NCBI GenBank assembly: GCA_019635715.1
Contig: JAHBYY010000007.1
Location: 30,055-94,054 of the forward strand
From: Rhizobiaceae bacterium
GTDB lineage: Bacteria > Pseudomonadota > Alphaproteobacteria > Rhizobiales > Rhizobiaceae
Direction of reading: 5' to 3'
Length of the DNA: 64,000 nt
A model generated the notes under the pieces. That model ran no database searches and was not told the DNA's origin. It worked only from the letters and a program-made list of their open reading frames with translations. Position numbers and translations under genes: made by a program. Of this stretch, positions 1 through 9,806 are shown one piece after another. How positions within the stretch are numbered: position 1 is the first letter of the stretch; the number at the start of each line of letters is the position of its first letter.

Positions 1-1
1 G

Positions 2-1087
2 GCGGACGCCTTCGAGCCGCTGCCGGGCGTCGGCGCACAGGAGCTCGCCGCGGCGGCGCTTCTCGCCTCGCTCTCCGACGAGACGCCGGAGGGCCGGTCG
101 ATCGTCGACTTCGCGCGCAAGCAGATCGGCCGCGGGCTCGACGCAGCGGACACGGTAGCGCAGACCATAGCGTTCTCCGCCAACACCCGCATCTCCGGCG
201 CGGACCTCGTCGACGGCACGCAACTCCGCAAGGGGGCGTCCGATTCCATCCTCGCCTGGTGCGGCGTCTCCGCCGGCAACGAGCTGCGCGCCACCGTCGA
301 GCGAATCGCGAAATCGGGCGGCACGCCGCTGCTCGTCGCCCGCGACAGGCGGGTCCTGGGCGTCGTCCATCTCAAGGACATCGTGAAGCCCGGGATTCGC
401 GAGCGGTTCGCCGAACTGCGCCGCATGGGCGTTCGCACGGTGATGATCACCGGCGACAATCCGCTCACGGCGGCGGCGATCGCCGCGGAGGCCGGCGTCG
501 ACGACTTCCTCGCCGAGGCCACGCCCGAGCGGAAGCTCGAGCTGATCCGCAAGGAACAGGCGGAGGGCAAGCTCGTCGCGATGTGCGGAGACGGCTCCAA
601 CGACGCGCCGGCGCTGGCCCAGGCCGATGTGGGCGTGGCCATGAATACCGGGACGCCGGCGGCCAAGGAGGCCGGAAACCTGATCGACCTCGACAGCGAC
701 CCGACGAAGCTCATCGAGATCGTGCTCGTCGGCAAGCAGTTGCTGATCAGCCGTGGCTCGCTGACGACGTTCTCGGTCGCCAACGACGTCGCGAAGTATT
801 TTGCGATCCTCCCGGCCTTGTTCGTGACGGCCTATCCGGCCCTGGACGCGCTCAACGTCATGCAGCTCGAAAGCCCGGGAAGCGCGATCCTGTCGGCGGT
901 GATCTTCAACGCCCTGATCATCATCGCGCTGATCCCGCTCGCGCTGCGCGGCGTGGCCTACAAGCCGGCGACCGCGGCGAGCCTGCTGCGCCGCAACCTC
1001 CTGATCTACGGCCTCGGCGGCCTGATCGTCCCCTTCGTCGGCATCAAGGCGATCGACCTGATTGTCAACGCCGCCGGCATCGTATGA
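2..1087 (+). CDS. kdpB: Potassium-transporting P-type ATPase subunit B (3' part)
   Basis: This is the C-terminal 361 residues of the catalytic subunit of the KdpFABC potassium pump; the start and the DKTGT phosphorylation site lie upstream of the window. The reading frame is open from base 2. Visible P-type ATPase landmarks are TGDNPLT and the hinge motif [10 protein letters not shown], followed by the KdpB-typical stretch around [12 protein letters not shown] and then the C-terminal membrane helices. It ends 9 bases before kdpC, as expected for one kdpABC transcript. Family identity is certain; only the truncation by the window edge limits the entry. Confidence 0.97.
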   Translation, partial: ADAFEPLPGVGAQELAAAALLASLSDETPEGRSIVDFARKQIGRGLDAADTVAQTIAFSANTRISGADLVDGTQLRKGASDSILAWCGVSAGNELRATVERIAKSGGTPLLVARDRRVLGVVHLKDIVKPGIRERFAELRRMGVRTVMITGDNPLTAAAIAAEAGVDDFLAEATPERKLELIRKEQAEGKLVAMCGDGSNDAPALAQADVGVAMNTGTPAAKEAGNLIDLDSDPTKLIEIVLVGKQLLISRGSLTTFSVANDVAKYFAILPALFVTAYPALDALNVMQLESPGSAILSAVIFNALIIIALIPLALRGVAYKPATAASLLRRNLLIYGLGGLIVPFVGIKAIDLIVNAAGIV

Positions 1088-1096
1088 GGTGATCCC

Positions 1097-1687
1097 ATGT
1101 TTTCGGAAATCAGACCCGCGATCGCCATGATCGGGCTTTTCACCGCCCTGACCGGCATCGCCTACCCCCTGGCCATGACAGGCGCGGCCCAGCTCCTTTT
1201 CCCCGTGCAGGCAAATGGCAGCCTGATCGAGCGGAACGGCGTCGTCATCGGGTCGACGCTGGTCGGCCAGGCTTTCGGAGGCCCGGCCTATTTCCACGGC
1301 CGCCCCTCCGCCGCCGGCAGCGGCGGGTACGATGCGTCCTCGACCGGCGGCAGCAATCTCGGCCCCACGTCGAAGGCGCTGATCGGACGGATCACCGCCG
1401 ACGCGGCGCGCATCAGCGCCGAGAACGGCGGTGCGCGCGTGCCGGTCGACCTGGTCACCGCGTCCGGCTCCGGCCTCGATCCGCACATCTCGCCCGAGGC
1501 GGCGCTGATCCAGGTCGCGCGGGTCGCGGCCGCGCGGAGGGTCGATCCGGCAGCGGTGCGCAGCGTGCTTGACGCAACCGTCGAAGGCCGCACCTTCGGC
1601 GTGCTCGGCGAGCCGCGCGTCAACGTGCTGGCGCTGAACCTCGCGCTGGATGAGCGGTTCCCGCCGGAGGTCCGACACGACCGATGA
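1097..1687 (+). CDS. kdpC: Potassium-transporting ATPase subunit C
   Basis: A 196-residue KdpC, the usual length for the subunit that stabilises the KdpAB complex and its ATP binding at the inner membrane. One N-terminal membrane helix (about residues 7-30) is followed by a periplasmic domain with conserved blocks such as GSTLVGQAF and [18 protein letters not shown] ribosome site lies just upstream and overlaps the kdpB stop. It sits between kdpB and kdpD in the standard order. Confidence 0.97.
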   Translation: MFSEIRPAIAMIGLFTALTGIAYPLAMTGAAQLLFPVQANGSLIERNGVVIGSTLVGQAFGGPAYFHGRPSAAGSGGYDASSTGGSNLGPTSKALIGRITADAARISAENGGARVPVDLVTASGSGLDPHISPEAALIQVARVAAARRVDPAAVRSVLDATVEGRTFGVLGEPRVNVLALNLALDERFPPEVRHDR

Positions 1688-1745
1688 GCCGCTTCGCTGC
1701 CATGCCCCCGCCCTCGACCCGCCGCAAAGCGGACGGCGGCCGCTG

Positions 1746-4439
1746 ATGCCTGCCGTCGACGCGCGCCCCGAGCCCGAGGCCCTTCTCGCGGAAGCGAGGA
1801 AGGAAGGGCGCGGTCGGCTGAAGATCTTCCTCGGCGCAGCTCCCGGCGTCGGAAAGACCTACGCCATGCTGGAGGCGGCGCAGCGGCGCCGGACCGACGG
1901 CGTCGACGTCGTGGTCGGGGTCGTCGAGACCCATGGCCGCAGCGAAACCGAGCGGCTTGTCGCCGGACTGGAGGTCTTGTCTCGGGCGGAGATCGCCTAT
2001 GGCGGCCGGCCGCTGGCCGAAATGCATCTCGACGGACTGCTCGCGCGCCGGCCGCGCCTTGCCCTGGTCGATGAGCTCGCCCATACGAATGTTCCCGGCA
2101 GCCGCCACGCCAAGCGCTGGCAGGACGTCGAGGAACTGCTGGACGCCGGCATCGACGTCTATTCGACGCTCAACATCCAGCATCTGGAAAGCCTCAACGA
2201 CGTCGTCGCCCGCATCGTCCGCGTCAAGGTGCGCGAGACCGTGCCCGACAAGGTGCTGGAACTCGCCGACGAGATCGAACTGATCGACCTGCCGCCGGAG
2301 GAACTGATCGAGCGGCTGCGGCAGGGCAAGATCTATGTGCCGGAGCAGATCGCGCGGGCGATCCAGAACTTTTTCGCCAAGGGCAACCTGACGGCGCTGC
2401 GCGAACTCGCCATGCGGGTCGCGGCCGACCGCGTCGACGCGCAGATGGCGGCGCATATGAAAAGCCATGCGATTCCCGGGCCGTGGCCGGCGCAGGATCG
2501 CGTGCTGGTCTGCGTCAACGAGGCGCCGGTGTCGAAGGCGCTGGTGCGGGCGGCCAAGCGCATGGCCGAGCGGTCGCGCACGGACTGGATCGCCGCCAGC
2601 GTCGCCACTCCGCAATCGGAGCATCTGCCGGACGCCGCCAAGGACGCGATCGCGGAGACCCTGCGCCTGGCCGAGGCGCTGGGCGCCGAGATCGCCACCA
2701 TCAACGCGGAAAGCCACGTCGCGGACGAGATCCTCGCCCTGGCGCGCAGCCGGAACGTCTCGCGCATCGTCATCGGCCGCCCCCGGCCGCGCCTGTTCAC
2801 CGCCCGGTTCTCGCGCGAGACGGTGGCCGAGGAACTCATCCGCAAGGCCGGGGATTTCGAGGTGACGATCGTCTCCGCCGATCCCGGCGAGGCCCGCAAG
2901 GCCGCCATCCGTGGTGCCGTCCTCGTCCCGGAGCGCGACCCGAAGGCCTATCTCTGGACGGCCGCCACGGTCGCCGCCGCGACGGCCGTCGCGATTTTCG
3001 TCAACCGCGTGTTTCCGGTCGAGAGCCTGTCGCTGTTCTTTCTCGTCGCGGTGCTGGGCGTCGCCGCACGGTTCGGCCTGTGGCCCTCGATCTTCGCCAG
3101 CGGCCTCGCCTTCCTCAGCTACAACTTCTTCCTGACCGAGCCGTTCTTCAGCTTCGAGATCGCCAACCAGGATCTGGTGCTGACGCTTTTCCTGTTCCTC
3201 CTCGTGGCGATCGTCACCGGCAACCTCGCGGCACGGCTGCGCGATCAGGCGCGTGCGCAGCGCGCCATCGCGAAACGCACGGCAAACCTCTTCGACTTCT
3301 CCCGCAAGGTCGCCAGCGTCGCCTCGCTGGACGATGTCGTGTGGGCGGCCGTCACCCATGTCGCCTCCACCATGCAGTGTTCCTCGATGATCCTGATGCC
3401 GGACACATCCGGGCAACTCGTCATCGTCGGCGGCATGCCGCCCGAGGACCATCTGGAGCCGCGCGACCGCGGCGCCGCCGAATGGGCCTGGGAGAAGCGC
3501 GAGCCGGCCGGCTGGTCGTCGCCGACCCTGCCGTCGGCGACCTGGCTGTTTCTGCCGATGAAGAGCGCCGACCGGATCCACGGGCTGCTCGGCGTCCAGT
3601 TCGGCACCCGCCAGTACATTACGACGGAGGAGCGCCGCCTGCTCGATTCGCTGGTGGACCAGGTCGGTCTGGCGATCGAGCGGACAAAGCTCGCTTCCGA
3701 CATGGAGCAGTCCCGTCTGCTGGCCGAGACCGAAAGCCTGCGCGCGGCCCTGCTGTCGTCGGTCAGCCACGATCTCAGGACGCCGCTGGTCTCGATCATC
3801 GGCGCGGCGACGTCGCTGGTCGATGCGGACGAGGCGCTGGGCAGGTCCGGCCGGCAGGCCATGGCCGAGACCATCCGCGACGAGGGGGAGCGTCTCAACC
3901 GCTACGTCCAGAACCTTCTCGACATGACGCGGCTCGGCTACGGTGCGCTCAAGCTGGCCCGCCAGCCGGTCGACCTGCGCGAGGTGGTGGGGCGCGCCCT
4001 GCGGCGCCTGGAACGCGACCTCGCCGGTCACCGCATCGTGCGCGACCTGCCGGCGGGTCTTCCGGAAATGTCCGGGGATGCGGTGCTTCTGGAGCAGGTG
4101 GTGACGAATATCCTCGACAACGCCGCGAAATACGCCCCGGCCGGCTCGCAGGTCACGCTCTCAGCAGAAGCGGCCGGCGAGCATCTGACGCTGGCGATCG
4201 CCGACCAGGGGCCGGGCATACCGGAAGGCGACCGCGGCCATGTGTTCGACATGTTCTTCCGGGTCCGCGCCGGTGACGGCCGGCCCGGCGGCACGGGCCT
4301 CGGACTCGCCATCGCCAAGGGGATCGTCGACGCGCATGGCGGATCGATCCGCGCGGAGGCCGCAATGGCGGACGGCACCGGCACGCGGATCGTGCTGACC
4401 CTGCCGACCGGTGCGGGAACCTCCGGAGGCCCGGCATGA
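1746..4439 (+). CDS. kdpD: Osmosensitive K+ channel sensor histidine kinase
   Basis: Membrane sensor kinase that controls kdp expression in response to potassium limitation. I chose the ATG at 1746 (897 residues), because the family normally begins a few residues before the sentence-like block EALLAEA; an upstream in-frame ATG at 1650 would run back into kdpC. Order of domains: N-terminal KdpD sensor domain with Walker A GAAPGVGKT (residues 30-38), a Usp domain (about 250-375), four membrane helices of the DUF4118 type (about 390-500), a GAF region, then HisKA with the phospho-acceptor His675 in SSVSHDLRTPL, and HATPase with DNAAKYAP, DQGPGIP and GTGLGLAIAKG. It overlaps kdpE by four bases. 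Confidence 0.95.
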   Translation: MPAVDARPEPEALLAEARKEGRGRLKIFLGAAPGVGKTYAMLEAAQRRRTDGVDVVVGVVETHGRSETERLVAGLEVLSRAEIAYGGRPLAEMHLDGLLARRPRLALVDELAHTNVPGSRHAKRWQDVEELLDAGIDVYSTLNIQHLESLNDVVARIVRVKVRETVPDKVLELADEIELIDLPPEELIERLRQGKIYVPEQIARAIQNFFAKGNLTALRELAMRVAADRVDAQMAAHMKSHAIPGPWPAQDRVLVCVNEAPVSKALVRAAKRMAERSRTDWIAASVATPQSEHLPDAAKDAIAETLRLAEALGAEIATINAESHVADEILALARSRNVSRIVIGRPRPRLFTARFSRETVAEELIRKAGDFEVTIVSADPGEARKAAIRGAVLVPERDPKAYLWTAATVAAATAVAIFVNRVFPVESLSLFFLVAVLGVAARFGLWPSIFASGLAFLSYNFFLTEPFFSFEIANQDLVLTLFLFLLVAIVTGNLAARLRDQARAQRAIAKRTANLFDFSRKVASVASLDDVVWAAVTHVASTMQCSSMILMPDTSGQLVIVGGMPPEDHLEPRDRGAAEWAWEKREPAGWSSPTLPSATWLFLPMKSADRIHGLLGVQFGTRQYITTEERRLLDSLVDQVGLAIERTKLASDMEQSRLLAETESLRAALLSSVSHDLRTPLVSIIGAATSLVDADEALGRSGRQAMAETIRDEGERLNRYVQNLLDMTRLGYGALKLARQPVDLREVVGRALRRLERDLAGHRIVRDLPAGLPEMSGDAVLLEQVVTNILDNAAKYAPAGSQVTLSAEAAGEHLTLAIADQGPGIPEGDRGHVFDMFFRVRAGDGRPGGTGLGLAIAKGIVDAHGGSIRAEAAMADGTGTRIVLTLPTGAGTSGGPA

Positions 4440-5119
4440 TGACCGGACGGATCCTCCTGATCGAAGACGACCCGGGCATCCGGAAATTCCTGCGCGTCGC
4501 GCTCGAAGCGCAGGGGCTGGTTCTTGAAGAGGAAGCTTCGGGCAGGAGCGGCATCGCCCGCGCCGCGACCGCGCAGCCCGACCTCGTCATCCTCGACCTC
4601 GGCCTGCCGGACATGGACGGCAAGGCGGTCATCGCCCGCATCCGCGAATGGTCGGAGGTGCCGATCCTGATCCTGTCGGTGCGCCAGGCCGAGGAGGAAA
4701 AGGTAGCCGCGCTCGACGCCGGCGCCAACGACTACGTCGTCAAGCCCTTCGGCATCGCCGAACTGATGGCCCGCGTCAGGGCGCTGCTGCGGTCGGGCGG
4801 GCCGGGCACTTCGCCCGAGGCCGAGATCGTCCGCGGAGACCTTCGCGTCGATCTGGCCCGCCACGAGGTCGTGCTCGCCGGCGAGCCGATCAGGCTGACC
4901 CGCAAGGAGTTCGACCTGCTCGCGCTGCTCGCCCGCAATGCCGGCCGCATCGTCACCCACCGGCAGTTGCTTGCCGATGTCTGGGGCCCGGCCCATGAGC
5001 ACGATCTGCAGTATCTGCGGGTGTTCATCGGCCGCCTGCGCGCCAAGCTGGGCGACGATCCGTCCGTGCCGCGGTTCATCCTCAACGAGCCCGGCGTGGG
5101 CTACAGGTTCCTGGGGTGA
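4436..5119 (+). CDS. kdpE: OmpR-type response regulator of the kdp operon
   Basis: A 227-residue response regulator that binds the kdp promoter after phosphorylation by KdpD. Receiver landmarks are the acidic pair D11/D12, phospho-acceptor D54 in LVILDLGLPDMDG, S81 and K103 in VVKPFG; the C-terminal half is an OmpR-type winged helix. Its ATG overlaps the kdpD stop (ATGA), so translation is probably coupled. Two adjacent ATGs (4436, 4439) make the exact start uncertain by one residue. Confidence 0.96.
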   Translation: MMTGRILLIEDDPGIRKFLRVALEAQGLVLEEEASGRSGIARAATAQPDLVILDLGLPDMDGKAVIARIREWSEVPILILSVRQAEEEKVAALDAGANDYVVKPFGIAELMARVRALLRSGGPGTSPEAEIVRGDLRVDLARHEVVLAGEPIRLTRKEFDLLALLARNAGRIVTHRQLLADVWGPAHEHDLQYLRVFIGRLRAKLGDDPSVPRFILNEPGVGYRFLG

Positions 5120-5237
5120 GCAGGGTCTTCGCCAGCGGGCAGCCGGGCCTGGGAGAGGGGCTGCTGCGCCGCCTCATCCCGGACTGCCCGCGTCGGTTGT
5201 TCAGCCGGGGCGCCCGCCGCACTGCTCCGGCTCGCCC

Positions 5238-6539
5238 CTATTGGTGGAAGAAGGCGAATTTCACGACGAACAACAGTGCAATGATCCACGTCGCGGCATG
5301 GACTTCCTTGGCACGGCCGGTGGTGAGCATAAGTACCGCGTAGGAGATGAAGCCGAATGCGAGGCCGTTTGCGATCGAATAGGTGAAAGGCATCGCCAGT
5401 GCCGTCAGGGCAGCGGACGCTGCGACGGGCGTGTCCGACCACTCGACCTCGGTCAGCTCGCGCATCATCAAGGTTGCGACGAAGAGCAGCGCAGGCGCGG
5501 TGGCGCAGGCAGGCACGGCGCCGGCCAGCGGCGAAAAGAAGGTGGCCAGCAGGAACAGCGCGGCGATGACCAGCGCGGTCAGCCCGGTGCGGCCGCCGGC
5601 CTGGACGCCCGACGCGCTCTCGACATAGGCGGTGGTCGACGAGGTGCCGAGCATCGAGCCCGCGAGAATTGCGCTGCTGTCGGCCATCAGCGCGCGGCCA
5701 AGCCCGACATTGGTGTGCGTCGGACCTTCGGTCAGCAGGCCGGCGCGCTTGGCAACGCCGATCAGTGTGCCGGTCGCATCGAATACCTCGACCAGGACCA
5801 TGACCAGGATGACCTGGATGATGCCGTGATTGAGAGCGCCCATGATGTCCAGTTGCAGGAAGGTCGGCGCGATGGACGGCGGGGCCGAGACAATGCCGCT
5901 GAACGTCGCGTCGCCGGTGAACATGGCCAGGATCGTGACGACCAGAATACCGATCAGGATCGCGCCCTTGACCCTGAGCGTGTCCAGGGTCGCGATCAGC
6001 AGGAAGCCGAAGATGGCGAGCAGCGTGGCGCTCGTCGTCATATCGCCGAGGCCGACCAGCGTGGCCGGATTGTCCACAACGATGCCGGCGCTCTTGAGCG
6101 CGATGATCGCCAGGAACATGCCGATGCCGGCGGCGATGGCGCTGCGCATCGAGACGGGAATGCCCGCCACCAGCCATCGCCGTACCCCCGTGACGGTGAG
6201 GAGCAGGAAGATGACGCCGGAGATGAATACGGCGCCCAAGGCCTGCTGCCAGGTGAAACCGAGCGCTGCGACGACCGTGAAGGCGAAGAACGCGTTGAGC
6301 CCCATTCCCGGCGCCATGCCGATCGGCCAGTTCGCCCACAGCGCCATGATCGCCGAGCCGAGCGCGGCGGCAAGGCAGGTCGCGACGAACACGGCGTTCC
6401 TGTCCATGCCGGTGCTCGACAGGATGTCGGGGTTGACGAAGATGATATAGGCCATGGTCAGGAAGGTCGTCAGTCCCGCGACGAGCTCGGTGCGGACGTT
6501 CGTTCCCATTTCCGACAGCTTGAAGAATCGTTCCAGCAT
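5238..6539 (-). CDS. NCS2 family nucleobase permease (AzgA-like)
   Basis: A 433-residue inner-membrane protein with about a dozen hydrophobic helices. N-terminal landmarks LTTFLTMAYIIFVNPDIL and the block GMAPGMGLNAFF place it in the AzgA branch of NCS2 (COG2252), which imports adenine, guanine or hypoxanthine by proton symport. The ATG at 6539 has a strong AAGGAGGAG site. It converges with kdpE and is followed by the bhc genes on the same strand, but an 88-base gap separates it from bhcD. The exact purine is not visible from sequence. Confidence 0.9.
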   Translation of the reverse strand: MLERFFKLSEMGTNVRTELVAGLTTFLTMAYIIFVNPDILSSTGMDRNAVFVATCLAAALGSAIMALWANWPIGMAPGMGLNAFFAFTVVAALGFTWQQALGAVFISGVIFLLLTVTGVRRWLVAGIPVSMRSAIAAGIGMFLAIIALKSAGIVVDNPATLVGLGDMTTSATLLAIFGFLLIATLDTLRVKGAILIGILVVTILAMFTGDATFSGIVSAPPSIAPTFLQLDIMGALNHGIIQVILVMVLVEVFDATGTLIGVAKRAGLLTEGPTHTNVGLGRALMADSSAILAGSMLGTSSTTAYVESASGVQAGGRTGLTALVIAALFLLATFFSPLAGAVPACATAPALLFVATLMMRELTEVEWSDTPVAASAALTALAMPFTYSIANGLAFGFISYAVLMLTTGRAKEVHAATWIIALLFVVKFAFFHQ

Positions 6540-6627
6540 TTCTCCTCCTTCGACGCGCTCCGCCGCCCATTCCTCCGGGGGCGACCCAAGCCGGCCGCAA
6601 CCAATTTCGGCTGGCGTCCGGCGTGGG

Positions 6628-7593
6628 TTAGATTTCCACCTCTTGCGCTAGGCCCCGGGCCTTTGCGGCCTCGACCGCCGCGGCCGCGACCGCGAGATCC
6701 TGCAGGCCGACGCCCGTTCCGTCGAAAAGCGTAATGTCCTCCGGGGCCAATCGGCCCTTGGCCAGTCCGGCAATCACCGCGCCGATCGGCGTGATGTCGG
6801 CGGCGTCGATCAGGCCCTGAGCGACCGCATGCTGCGCCTCGCCGATGGTCACGGACTGCCCGACTTCGTCAGTGAAGACGCGGGCGCGTTTGAGCAGCGC
6901 GGCATCCACTTCCTGCTTGCCCTTCGTGTCGGTGCCCATGCAGGCCAGGTGCGTGCCGGGACGGACAAAATCGGCCATGACGAGCGGAGCGAAGCTCGAT
7001 GTGATGGTGATGATCACATCCGCCTGCGCCCCGAGTTCGGGCAGCGTCACCGCCTCGAACGGCAGGCCGAGCCCGGCCGCGGTCTCGGCGAGGCGCGGCA
7101 GCATCTCCGGGTGGAGGTTCCAGCCGACGATCCTGTCGAATGTCCTCACCCGCGCCGCGGCGCGCAACTGGAACGCCGACTGGTGCCCCGCTCCGACCAT
7201 GCCGAGAACCCGCGCGTCGGGCCGGGCCAGATGCTGGATGGAAACGGCTGAGGCTGCCGCGGTGCGCAGCGCCGTCAGCAGATTGCCGCCGACGGCGGCC
7301 GTGGCGCGGCCGGTATCGGGATCGAACAGGAAGACAGTCGACTGGTGGTTGGTCAGCCCCTTCGCCATATTGCCCGGCCAATAGCCACCGGACTTCAGTC
7401 CGAGCACCAGACCTGCCCGGTCAAATCCGGACTTGAAGCCGTAGATCGCGTCGGCATGGTCCAGCCCCTCGCGGATGACCGCGAAGTTGCGTGCCTCGCC
7501 GCGCGCCATGGCGGCGAACACGTTCTCGATGGCTGCAAAGACCGCAGCTTCGGTCAACAGGCCGGCGATCGCCTTTTCCGGTACGACGAGCAT
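6628..7593 (-). CDS. bhcD: Iminosuccinate reductase of the beta-hydroxyaspartate cycle
   Basis: A 321-residue ornithine-cyclodeaminase/mu-crystallin family protein. In the beta-hydroxyaspartate cycle BhcD reduces iminosuccinate to L-aspartate with NAD(P)H, regenerating the amino donor. It matches the Paracoccus BhcD pattern as I remember it, including INHQSTVFLFDPDTGR-like and GAGHQSAFQ blocks and the end AQEVEI; the Rossmann glycines are in GMVGAGHQS. The ATG at 7593 was chosen because it has a GGAG site and gives the family N-terminus MLVV; an upstream GTG (7665) would add 24 unconserved residues. Last gene of the bhcABCD run. Confidence 0.93.
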   Translation of the reverse strand: MLVVPEKAIAGLLTEAAVFAAIENVFAAMARGEARNFAVIREGLDHADAIYGFKSGFDRAGLVLGLKSGGYWPGNMAKGLTNHQSTVFLFDPDTGRATAAVGGNLLTALRTAAASAVSIQHLARPDARVLGMVGAGHQSAFQLRAAARVRTFDRIVGWNLHPEMLPRLAETAAGLGLPFEAVTLPELGAQADVIITITSSFAPLVMADFVRPGTHLACMGTDTKGKQEVDAALLKRARVFTDEVGQSVTIGEAQHAVAQGLIDAADITPIGAVIAGLAKGRLAPEDITLFDGTGVGLQDLAVAAAAVEAAKARGLAQEVEI

Positions 7594-7668
7594 GGGACGG
7601 AACTCCGATGCGGGAATGCCTGGGTGAGGTTGGGGCCGCGCCGGCGGTGCGGCCGGCGATGTCACCGG

Positions 7669-8832
7669 TCAATAGGCCTTGCCGCGCGCCGACACGGGCC
7701 AGACGGTCTCGACCTTGCCGTCGCGGACGCCCACATACCAATCGTGGACATTGCAGGTCGGATCGCAGTGACCCGGCACGAGGCGCAGCTTTTCATTCAC
7801 CTTGAGGGCGCCATCGGGGTCGTCGATGACGCCGTGTTCGTCGCTGCACTTGACGTATTTCACGTCGTCGCGGCCGTAGACGAACGGCAGTCCGCTATCG
7901 ACCGATTGGGCCTTCAGGCCAGCGTCGCAGACGGCGCGGTCGGACGTCGGGTGGCTCATGATGCTGGTCAGGATGAACAGCGCGTTCTCCCATTCGCCCT
8001 TGTCGATGCGCTGGCCGCTCGCATCGAGGATGCGGCCATAGTCCGCGTCCATGAAGGCGTAGGAGCCGCATTGCAGCTCGTTGAAGACGCCCGAGGCGGA
8101 TTCGAAATAATAGGAGCCCGTCCCACCACCCGAGACGAGTTCCGGCTCCAGGCCAACGGCCTTGAGGCCGGCGACCGCGTCCTTCACCATGGCGATCGCC
8201 ACGTCGAGCTTTTCCTTGCGGGCATCGTAGCGGTCGATGTGCTGCATTGCGCCCTGATAGGCCTGGAGGCCGGTGAACTTGAGATTTGGCGCGGCGTCGA
8301 CGGCCTTGGCGATGTCGACCACGGCGGCCGTGGTCGTAACGCCACAACGGCCTGCGCCGCAGTCGATCTCGACGAACACCTCCAGCGTCGTGCCATGCTT
8401 TTGGGCTGCCGCCGACAGGTCGGCAACATTGGCGAGGTCATCAACGCATACGATGATCCGCGCGCCGGACTTCGGCAGTCGTGCGAGCCGATCGATCTTT
8501 ACCGGATCGCGCACCTGATTTGAAACCAGCACGTCCTTGATGCCGCCGCGCACGAACACTTCGGCCTCGCTGACCTTCTGGCAGCAGACGCCGGCCGCGC
8601 CGCCGAGACTTTCCTGCAGCTTCTGGACGTCGACCGATTTGTGCATCTTGCCGTGGCTGCGATGGCGCATGCCATGCGCCTTCGCGTAGTCGCCCATCTT
8701 CTTGATGTTGCGCTCAAGCGCGTCGAGATCGAGGATCAGGCAGGGTGTCTGGATGTCCTGTTCCAGCATGCCCGGAACAGCGGGGACGTCGAAGCCGACG
8801 TCGAGCTTGTCGAAAGATGTCACTGCGTTCAC
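7669..8832 (-). CDS. bhcC: beta-Hydroxyaspartate aldolase
   Basis: A 387-residue PLP enzyme of the D-threonine aldolase-like/alanine racemase fold. BhcC condenses glycine with a second glyoxylate to (2R,3S)-beta-hydroxyaspartate. Probable Schiff-base lysine is K62 in RSHGKMHKS; the C-terminal GHCDPTC holds the His-x-Asp metal pair of this family, and the protein ends in ARGKAY. The start is a GTG at 8832 with a GAGGAG site that overlaps the bhcB stop codon; a TTG at 8847 is in frame but would lack that site. Spacing of 11 bases to bhcB implies one operon. Confidence 0.94.
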   Translation of the reverse strand: MNAVTSFDKLDVGFDVPAVPGMLEQDIQTPCLILDLDALERNIKKMGDYAKAHGMRHRSHGKMHKSVDVQKLQESLGGAAGVCCQKVSEAEVFVRGGIKDVLVSNQVRDPVKIDRLARLPKSGARIIVCVDDLANVADLSAAAQKHGTTLEVFVEIDCGAGRCGVTTTAAVVDIAKAVDAAPNLKFTGLQAYQGAMQHIDRYDARKEKLDVAIAMVKDAVAGLKAVGLEPELVSGGGTGSYYFESASGVFNELQCGSYAFMDADYGRILDASGQRIDKGEWENALFILTSIMSHPTSDRAVCDAGLKAQSVDSGLPFVYGRDDVKYVKCSDEHGVIDDPDGALKVNEKLRLVPGHCDPTCNVHDWYVGVRDGKVETVWPVSARGKAY

Positions 8833-8843
8833 GATTGGACTCC

Positions 8844-9791
8844 TCAATTCCAGGGCAGCTTGTCGAGGTCGACATTGCCGCCGGTGACGACGACGCCGAC
8901 GCGCCTGCCGGCGAAGATGGCGGGGTTTTTCAGGATTGTGGCGAGCGGCACGGCGCTCGACGGTTCCATGACGATCTTCATACGTTTCCAGATCAGCTTC
9001 ATCGCATCAATGATCTCCTGTTCCGATGCGGTCAGGATATCGGCGACGTGGTTGCTGACGAAGTGCCAGGTCAGTTCCTTCAGCGGCACCTTCAGCCCAT
9101 CGGCAACCGTATCCGGAGCGTCATCGGCAATGATGTGGCCGGCCTTGAAGCTGCGACAGGCATCGTCGGCCTGCTCGGGCTCCGCCGCGAAGATCTTGAT
9201 GCCAGGGGCCAGATTGGACAACGTCAGGCAGGTCCCCGACACCATGCCGCCGCCGCCGATCGGCGCGACCATGGTGTCCAGATCGTCGACCTGTTCGATC
9301 AGTTCGGCCGAACAGGTCGCCTGACCGGCGATGACGCGCGGGTCGTTGTAGGGATGCACGAACTCGGCGCCGGTTTCGGCGACGACCTCGGCAAACACCG
9401 CCTCACGCGACGACGTCGACGGTTCGCACTCGACCACGCGCCCGCCATAGCCCTTCACGGCGTCCTTCTTGGCCTGTGGCGCGGTGCGCGGCATGACGAC
9501 GGTGCAGGGCACGCCACGGCGGCCGGCAGCATAGGAAAGGCAGGTGCCGTGATTGCCCGACGAGTGCGTCGCGACGCCCTTTTCCGCCTGCTTGTCACTG
9601 AGGCCAAACACCGCATTGGAAGCGCCACGCGCCTTGAAGGCGCCCGCCTTCTGCAGATTCTCGCATTTGAAGAACAGCTCGGCCCCGGCAAGCCCGTTGA
9701 TGAAGCTCGATGTCAGGACAGGCGTGCGATGAACGTGCGGTGCGATCCGCTGGCGTGCCGCAAGCATGTCGTCCAGAGTTGGGATGTACAT
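8844..9791 (-). CDS. bhcB: beta-Hydroxyaspartate dehydratase
   Basis: A 315-residue PLP enzyme of the serine/threonine dehydratase (fold type II) family. In this cluster it is BhcB, which removes water from beta-hydroxyaspartate to give iminosuccinate. K53 in KAGAFKARGA is the PLP lysine, SSGNHG the substrate loop and PIGGGGMVSG the phosphate-binding glycine loop. On its own it could be called threonine dehydratase or serine racemase; the ordered neighbours bhcA, bhcC and bhcD decide the function. It starts 15 bases after the bhcA stop. Confidence 0.93.
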   Translation of the reverse strand: MYIPTLDDMLAARQRIAPHVHRTPVLTSSFINGLAGAELFFKCENLQKAGAFKARGASNAVFGLSDKQAEKGVATHSSGNHGTCLSYAAGRRGVPCTVVMPRTAPQAKKDAVKGYGGRVVECEPSTSSREAVFAEVVAETGAEFVHPYNDPRVIAGQATCSAELIEQVDDLDTMVAPIGGGGMVSGTCLTLSNLAPGIKIFAAEPEQADDACRSFKAGHIIADDAPDTVADGLKVPLKELTWHFVSNHVADILTASEQEIIDAMKLIWKRMKIVMEPSSAVPLATILKNPAIFAGRRVGVVVTGGNVDLDKLPWN

Positions 9792-9806
9792 GATGACGCC
9801 TCGTTC

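Noticed and set aside
1620-4031. 803-codon open frame opposite kdpD
   Set aside because: It is antisense to a full kdpD with all motifs intact; its translation is Arg/Gly/Asp-rich with no domain, a usual shadow in high-GC DNA.
6540-6627. Possible purine riboswitch near the NCS2 permease
   Set aside because: The 88 bases between bhcD and the permease start are too short for the aptamer and show none of its conserved loops.
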